64,000 nucleotides of DNA from Apostichopus japonicus (lineage: Eukaryota; Echinodermata; Holothuroidea; Aspidochirotida; Stichopodidae). Positions 57,649 to 64,000 of this stretch are shown in pieces. The stretch's first letter is position 1; each line of letters starts with the position of its first letter. The notes beneath the pieces are model-generated. The model saw only the letters and a program-made list of their open reading frames with translations. It made no database searches and was not told the origin of the DNA. The position numbers and the translations under genes are program-made. The stretch covers positions 16,808,269-16,872,268 of the forward strand of contig NC_092572.1 of the NCBI RefSeq assembly GCF_037975245.1, written 5' to 3'.

Positions 57649-60600
57649 ATGGTAACTTTGAAAACTGAAGCTAATCCTCAATTATTCAATCAATACAATT
57701 ATACAACAAAACAAATTGACTACGAGAAATACAAAGCTAAAAAATTCTCCGATTACGACTGTACCCATTTTAAAAACCTAGAAGATGAGTCGAACCAACC
57801 TTCATTAAGAGAATTGCAAGGAACCTTCCTCAGGTCTAAAATTCAGTGGCACGAGAAGGGTGAAAAATCAACAAAGTTTTTCTTCAATCTTGAAAAATCA
57901 AGGGGAAAAAAAAGAAGGTAATGAAACAACTACTTACTGACCAGAGCTTAATCATCACCGATCAACACGAAATTATGAAAGAAGAGTAAAGTTTTATACA
58001 AACCTCTACCAAGCCGGAGAAACCGACAACGAATCGCGGAATCAGATACTTTGTGAACTCAGAAGATTTCTCTCGCCGATGGACGTTGAAGCATGTGAAG
58101 CAAATATTTCATTAGATGAGTTGAAAGCCGCTCTGTTAGCAATGGAACCGAACAAAAGTCCAGGACTAGGTGGACTAACTGCTGAATTTTACAAAGTGTT
58201 TTGGCGGGATTTTATCGATATTTTTACTAGACTCATTGAGACATCATTCCATGACAACGAACTCTTTGAATCCATGAAAATAAGTATACTTACCCTTATA
58301 CCCAAGAAAGGAGATCTTCGTAGTTTAATTAATTGGAGGCCAATAAGCCTCTTAAATGTCGATTACAAAATGATTGCCAAAGCTCTCGCCAAACGAATCA
58401 CAAGTATCAGTAAGAATATTATTTCAGAAGATCAAACGTGTTGTATTCCAGGAAGAGATATTTCTAAAAACGTGCTTATTATGCAAAATGTAATTGAGTA
58501 TGTAAATTCATATAATAAACCAGGTTTTACTCTTAAAATAGACCAATATAAAGCCTTTGACAGAGTTGACCATAACTACCTCTTCGAAGTCGCTGAAAAA
58601 TTGGGTTTTGGCCCTAAGCTCCTAAAATGGATCAAACTGTTTTATACCAATATCGAGGGCCGAATCAAGCACACTGGTTATATATCCGATCCCTTCCCTG
58701 TCAAAAGGGGAGTTCGGCAGGGCTGCCCACTCTCAGCCATGCTCTATGTTCTCTGTGCCGAACCGTTTCTTGAAGCTATAATTAATTGTCCATATATTCA
58801 TGGTATTAAAGTTTGTGAAGTCGAAGCCAAAATTTTTCAGCATGCGGAAGACACTACCTTTTTCGTGTCTAGTATCACAAGTATTTATTCTATTTTTAAC
58901 ATCATTAAATTGTATGAACGTGCTTCTGGCTCTAGTTGTAATATTGATAAAACTGAATTACTTAGCATTGGGTGCAGCCATGTTAATCCCAGCAATTTCG
59001 ACTTCCCTGTGAGGAAAGATTTCATTACAGTATTAGGTGTTGCTATTGGTAACGATAAAAAATCAATCGAAAAAGAAAATTGGGAGAAAAAAGTTACCTC
59101 CTGCCGTAAATTACTAAATACCTGGAAAGGTAGAAAATTATCATTAAGGGTAAATCTCTCATTATAAATTCGCTCATCGTAACTCGCTTAGTATATTTGA
59201 CCACTGTTTTACCAGTCCCTGATTGGGTTATCACCACATTACGTCAGAGTGTAGTCGATTTTATCTGGAGAGGTAAAAAACCTTCTAAGTATCTTAACTT
59301 GCTTTTACCAATCGACAGAGGGGGATTCAGTTTGAGCGACATTGAATTAACAAGCGATGCTCTTAGAATTAAATTTTGTAGTCAGATATTAAGCAATAAC
59401 ATTAATATTTAATTACAAAAATTAATGTTGTATTTTTTGAATATGTATGAAGATATGAGCCTTGGGCGTGGTATCTTTCAAATTACTCCTAACCGCAAGT
59501 CTGTTCATAAGCTAAGCCCGTATTACTGTGAACTCATGTTAGCATGGGATCGGCTAATTCAAGGCCGTTTCTGGCTACCAGAGACCAGAGAAGACATCCT
59601 CAATCAACCTATCTTTAGTAATACCCTGCTTGTTGACAATGATAGTCAAACACTTTTTAATCGTCACTTCATTAAAGGTGGTATCGTTTCTGTAAGTGTT
59701 CTGATGTATGAGATTATACCCACTTCTCTGCCAGCCAAGGCCGTGCATGAGTGCATTGAGCTTGCTAATCCTGATAATCCCCTTACAGTAACCGATGTTC
59801 AGAATTATATCGATGTCATTCTCCACGCCTTCCCCTCTGACTGGTTAGGTGATATATTTTCTTCTGATGCAATTGTATCTACGCAAATTGACTATAATCC
59901 TACTGTAAAATTTCAAAATGGCAAAAACATTATAGATGCCTCCTCAGTTTCGTGCAGAATAGCTTCACGCCTTTTGTGTGACAATCTTAACACATCGCCC
60001 AAGGGCGAAGAATACTGGAAGCAGCATTTTCCCAGTCTTGATTTTTCTAATAGATGGAGTAACATATATCGTTCTCCAAAGTGTTTCTTTGACGCCGATA
60101 TCGACTTCAAAGTATTACATAATATTCTTTACACTAACGACAAATTGTACAAGTTTGGATTAACCGGTTCTCCTTACTGCACCTTTTGCAAAACCACGCA
60201 CGAAAGTACTATTCATTTTTTTATTGAGTGTTCTGAAGTCGAAAATGTATGGCACTTTTTGGTTAATAAGTTGCATACTTTACAACCGGTAGTTAATTTT
60301 GATGAATGGAAGGGGTTGTCCCTTCTGGGTCTTGGCCGTAAAAACAACTGATTGTAGGAATTTTGCCTGACTTCATCTTCAATATATATAAGTGTACAAT
60401 TTGGAATTGCAGAATATCTCGCCTCAATAATAACTATCTTTGTAATATTGAAAAAGTTTTTCACAATGTACTCAAGAAGAAAATTCGGTTCCTTTTTGAT
60501 GTGTACTATCACAAAAACAATACCTCACGGTTTTTTAATATATTTACACAGAACGATATTGTGCTCTCTAAGAAAGAATCGAACAGCTATACTTACTATC

Positions 60601-60890
60601 TGGATAGAGGTTAATTTGTATACAATACGTGTTGACGTAATCAGGGTCTGGTCTTTTGACTTTGCTTTAGACATTGTTGTCTTTTGTATATAATTTCTTA
60701 TGTCTGTGGTGTTTAGTATTTTAGTTTTCTCTTAACCTAAACATGAGTAAATGTTAAGGTAATTATTATTTAATGTTCTAGTTAAAACAAATCATACTTA
60801 AGTTTTAATTCTGTAAAAAAACACCCTTGTAAATAATATTGTCAACGGGTGAGCCAGTGGGCTCATCTCCCAATAAAAGAGGAAAAAAAT
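57649..60890 (+). pseudogene. Tx1-clade (L1 group) LINE, ORF2 from linker to 3' end, disabled
   Basis: 57649-57921: KIQWHEKGEKSTKFFFNLEK, the linker before the RT. 58079-59167: MEPNKSPGLGGLTAEFYKVF, NWRPISLLNVDYKMIAKALA, EDQTCCIPGRDI, LKIDQYKAFDRVDHNYLF (motif A), RGVRQGCPLSAMLYVLC (motif B); motif C reads HAED at 58841-58852 instead of YADD. 59197-60351: thumb and a CTFCKTTHESTIHFFIEC zinc knuckle. 60363-60614 continues after a frameshift (FNIYKCTIWNCRISRLNNNY). The 3' UTR has AATAAA at 60872-60877 and a short A-run at 60883-60889. The endonuclease part is missing at the 5' side. Several frameshifts and the D-to-E change indicate a dead copy. Confidence 0.85.
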
Positions 60891-63800
60891 GGCGTGGCTC
60901 ACTGTACGAGCTGATGATCGGGACGCGAAATTATTTTTCCCACTTCGACGCGGCCACATGGGCGTGGCTTATGAAATACGTCACAGGCCGGCAAGTTTGT
61001 GACTTCGACTTCGAGCTCTTACGTATATAGCTCTTTAATTATATACTCAGCTAATATACTCAGGCCCAATATACTCAGGCCTAAGACATGACTTCATGAG
61101 ATCCATGATGATGTGCGACTGCTTCTCCCAGTCAATCGGGTCTTATGGAGCTCTTGAGGTAAATTCCATCACAAAATCAAACTGTGTTTGTTTATTAGAT
61201 GTGTTATGAACCTCCCGTGTCAGGAAAAGTTTGGAAAAGAACCTCCCGTGACAGCAGGCTCTGGAAAAGTTATAAATGAACCTCCCGTGGTATTGATTAT
61301 TACACTTCATATTACAGCAGGTAGGCCCACTGACCTTTCAATGCTAAAAACCTACAAAGATACGTGTATTGTATTGTGCCCCATATTGTTTTATCCATCA
61401 TTCTAAATTATTTGTTCATTTATAAATGAACCCCCTTTTAAACGGCAGTAAGGAGCCTACGTGCTTTCATCATTAGTTTACGTACGCTACTGGGTATTGT
61501 TACGGACTTGAAATATTCTACCCATTTTATTAAACAGTTGTCACTTGCGTCTGTATTAACTATAACCAGGGAGCTGTTACTGTTAGAGTAGCAGCTCCCT
61601 GCTTTAACTATGACTAAATAGCAATGTCCCTCTGTACTATACTATTTATTATACTGGTACGTGTACTAGAATCCCTGACATGTAACTTAATTGAGAACTT
61701 TCAGCACCCAAACAAATACCCGAGAGATATCACTGCATAGTCTGTGACGTAGACCAATGAGCCGTAACAACGACCGATAGTCCACGCCCATTATGCTAAT
61801 ATGGCCGCGTCGAAGTGGGAAAAATAATTTCGCGATCGGGACTCTCTTTTGCATCCGTGGTTCGAACCCCGGGTGATGGCGTCTTTTGCCGATCTTTTAC
61901 AGCTCGTGCCTTCACGGGGAGCTGTAAGTATTAGTTAATCCACCTAATATCTCAGTCCATACGGTGGCGCGATGGCTTGGCGCACTGTACGAGCTGATGT
62001 TCGAGACTCTCTTTTGCATCCGTGGTTCGAACCCCGGGTGATGGCGTCTTTTGCCGATCTTTTACAGCAAGTGCCTACACGGGGAGCTGTAAGCATTAGT
62101 TAATCCACCTAATATCTCAGTCCATACAGTGGCGCGATGGCTTGGCGCACTGTACGAGCTAATGTTCGAGACTCTCTTTTGCATCCGTGGTTCGAACCCC
62201 GGGTGATGGCGTCTTTTGCCGATCTTTTACAGCAAGTGCCTACACGGGGAGCTGTAAGCATTAGTTAATCCACCTAATATCTCAGTCCATACAGTGGCGC
62301 GATGGCTTGGCGCACTGTACGAGCTAATGTTCGAGACTCTCTTTTGCATCCGTGGTTCGAACCCCGGGTGATGGCGTCTTTTGCCGATCTTTTACAGCAA
62401 GTGCCTACACGGGGAGCTGTAAGCATTAGTTAATCCACCTAATATCTCAGTCCATACAGTGGCGCGATGGCTTGGCGCACTGTACGAGCTGATCTTCGAG
62501 ACTCTCTTTTGCATCCGTGGTTCGAACCCCGGGTGATGACGTCTTTTGCCGATCTTTCACAGCAAGTGCCTACACGGGGAGCTGTAAGTATTAGTTAATC
62601 CACCTAATATCTCAGTCCATACAGTGGCGCGATGGCTTGGCGCACTGTACGAGCTGATGTTCGAGACTCTCTTTTGCATCCGTGGTTCGAACCCCGGGTG
62701 ATGACGTCTTTTGCCGATCTTTTACAGCAAGTGCCTACACGGGGAGCTGTAAGTATTAGTTAATCCACCTAATATCTCAGTCCATACAGTGGCGCGATGG
62801 CTTGGCGCACTGTACGAGCTGATCTTCGAGACTCTCTTTTGCATCCGTGGTTCGAACCCCGGGTGATGACGTCTTTTGCCGATCTTTTACAGCAAGTGCC
62901 TACACGGGGAGCTGTAAGTATTACTTAATCCACCTAATATCTCAGTCCATACAGTGGCGCGATGGCTTGGCGCACTGTACGAGCTGATCTTCGAGACTCT
63001 CTTTTGCATCCGTGGTTCGAACCCCGGGTGATGGCGTCTTTTGCCGATCTTTTACAGCAAGTGCCTACACGGGGAGCTGTAAGTATTAGTTAATCCACCT
63101 AATATCTCAGTCCATACAGTGGCGCGATGGCTTGGCGCACTGTACGAGCTGATCTTCGAGACTCTCTTTTGCATCCGTGGTTCGAACCCCGGGTGATGAC
63201 GTCTTTTGCCGATCTTTTACAGCAAGTGCCTACACGGGGAGCTGTAAGTATTAGTTAATCCACCTAATATCTCAGTCCATACAGTGGCGCGATGGCTTGG
63301 CGCACTGTACGAGCTGATCTTCGAGACTCTCTTTTGCATCCGTGGTTCGAACCCCGGGTGATGACGTCTTTTGCCGATCTTTTACAGCAAGTGCCTACAC
63401 GGGGAGCTGTAAGTATTAGTTAATCCACCTAATATCTCAGTCCATACAGTGGCGCGATGGCTTGGCGCACTGTACGAGCTGATCTTCGAGACTCTCTTTT
63501 GCATCCGTGGTTCGAACCCCGGGTGATGACGTCTTTTGCCGATCTTTTACAGCAAGTGCCTACACGGGGAGCTGTAAGTATTAGTTAATCCACCTAATAT
63601 CTCAGTCCATACAGTGGCGCGATGGCTTGGCGCACTGTACGAGCTGATGTTCGAGACTCTCTTTTGCATCCGTGGTTCGAACCCCGGGTGATGACGTCTT
63701 TTGCCGATCTTTTACAGCAAGTGCCTACACGGGGAGCTGTAAGTATTAGTTAATCCACCTAATATCTCAGTCCATACAGTGGCGCGATGGCTTGGCGCAC

Positions 63801-64000
63801 TGTACGAGCTGATGTTCGAGACTCTCTTTTGCATCCGTGGTTCGAACCCCGGGTGTTGACGTCTTTTGCCGATCTTTTGCAGCAAGTGCCTACACGGGGA
63901 GCTGTAAGTATTAGTTAATCCACCTAATATCTCAGTCCATACAGTGGCGCGATGGCTTGGCGCACTGTACGAGCTGATGTTCGAGACTCTCTTTTGCATC
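60889..64000 (+). repeat. Tandem tRNA-like array 2, exact 165-bp period (continues past the window)
   Basis: Thirteen GGGTGAT(G/T)GC/AC marks sit exactly 165 bases apart from 61876 to 63856, with only a few substitutions between units. Each unit has an A-box-like TGGCGCGATGGCTTGG (first at 61965) with a perfect GCGC/GCGC D-stem and a B box GGTTCGAACCC (first at 61859), so Pol III start signals are expected in every unit. A T-arm-like CCGTGG/CCCCGG hairpin surrounds the B box. No acceptor stem is evident. The first unit (from about 60889) is split by the 909-bp transposon at 60925-61833. Because 165 is divisible by three, a false 55-residue repeat ORF appears on the minus strand. Confidence 0.92.
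60925..61833. mobile_element. DNA transposon with 9-bp target duplication inside array 2 (Mutator-like MITE?)
   Basis: GATCGGGAC at 60916-60924 and again at 61834-61842 flank the element. Ends match as an inverted repeat for 32 bases (starting GCGAAATTATTTTTCCCACT), then diverge by an indel before ATGGGCGTGG. Inside are three copies of GAACCTCCCGTG (61208-61293) and a 15-bp stem hairpin (CAGGGAGCTG..CAGCTCCCTG, 61567-61601). No transposase. A 9-bp duplication is usual for Mutator-like elements; Merlin (8-9 bp) is the alternative. Confidence 0.85.

Noticed and set aside
63712-63999. Minus-strand repeat-protein ORF across the 165-bp array
   Set aside because: It exists only because the 165-bp period is divisible by three. 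The same DNA has Pol III boxes on the plus strand, and there is no start or codon signal.

Overview
This is a eukaryotic, almost certainly animal, window. Spliceosomal introns, a recognisable SRP68 gene, TA microsatellites, tRNA-derived repeats and at least eight families of retroelements or DNA transposons show this. Low-complexity stretches rich in AGGCCTAG-type words (about 22.6-23.0 kb and 52.2-53.1 kb) and the mix of repeats are reminiscent of echinoderms, perhaps a sea cucumber. That placement is inference from memory and was not tested. No prokaryotic features, rRNA genes or CRISPR arrays are visible. Most of the window is accessory DNA.

Layout. 1-1.3 kb: the 5' part of a Penelope-like element on the minus strand that runs off the left edge, with a compact hammerhead-ribozyme-like motif upstream. 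1.3-3.1 kb: TA repeats and a cluster of CTTAAG palindromes. 3.6-7.7 kb: inverted-repeat elements, a Jockey-type LINE fragment, a Tx1-type LINE fragment and a CR1-like LINE tail. 7.7-9.8 kb: a tandem array of tRNA-like units (period about 155-161 bp) followed by two other tRNA-like sequences. 11.3-12.9 kb: the last two coding exons of SRP68 (minus). 12.9-17.5 kb: a LINE tail and a decayed Jockey-like element. 17.8-19.1 kb: a short-period satellite and an ABCC-transporter-like exon remnant. 20.5-21.5 kb: a hAT-type non-autonomous element with a perfect 8-bp target duplication.

21.5-34.3 kb is mostly non-coding, with probable exons of an unidentified minus-strand gene (29.5-32.1 kb), a two-exon plus-strand gene start (33.3-33.8 kb) and a fold-back element. 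34.8-39.1 kb is a nearly full-length but disabled CR1-like LINE. 40.0-51.5 kb holds LINE remnants, a broken zinc-binding His-Me finger (HNH-like) endonuclease gene, a TTAA-flanked DNA transposon with long inverted repeats, and an intron-split, disabled integrase gene of Ginger/GIN type. 54.4-57.1 kb: two nested CR1-like copies (minus). 57.1-60.9 kb: a DIRS-like RT scrap and a Tx1-clade LINE whose 3' A-run ends inside the first unit of a second, exactly 165-bp-period tRNA-like array. That array fills the rest of the window, and its first unit is split by a 909-bp transposon with a 9-bp target duplication.

The most interesting system is the association of Pol III-type (A box/B box) tandem arrays with LINEs and transposons, above all the Tx1 LINE joined to the 165-bp array. 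Second is a 3'-terminal double stem-loop shared by four copies of one LINE family, and by a fifth divergent tail, with compensatory base changes.
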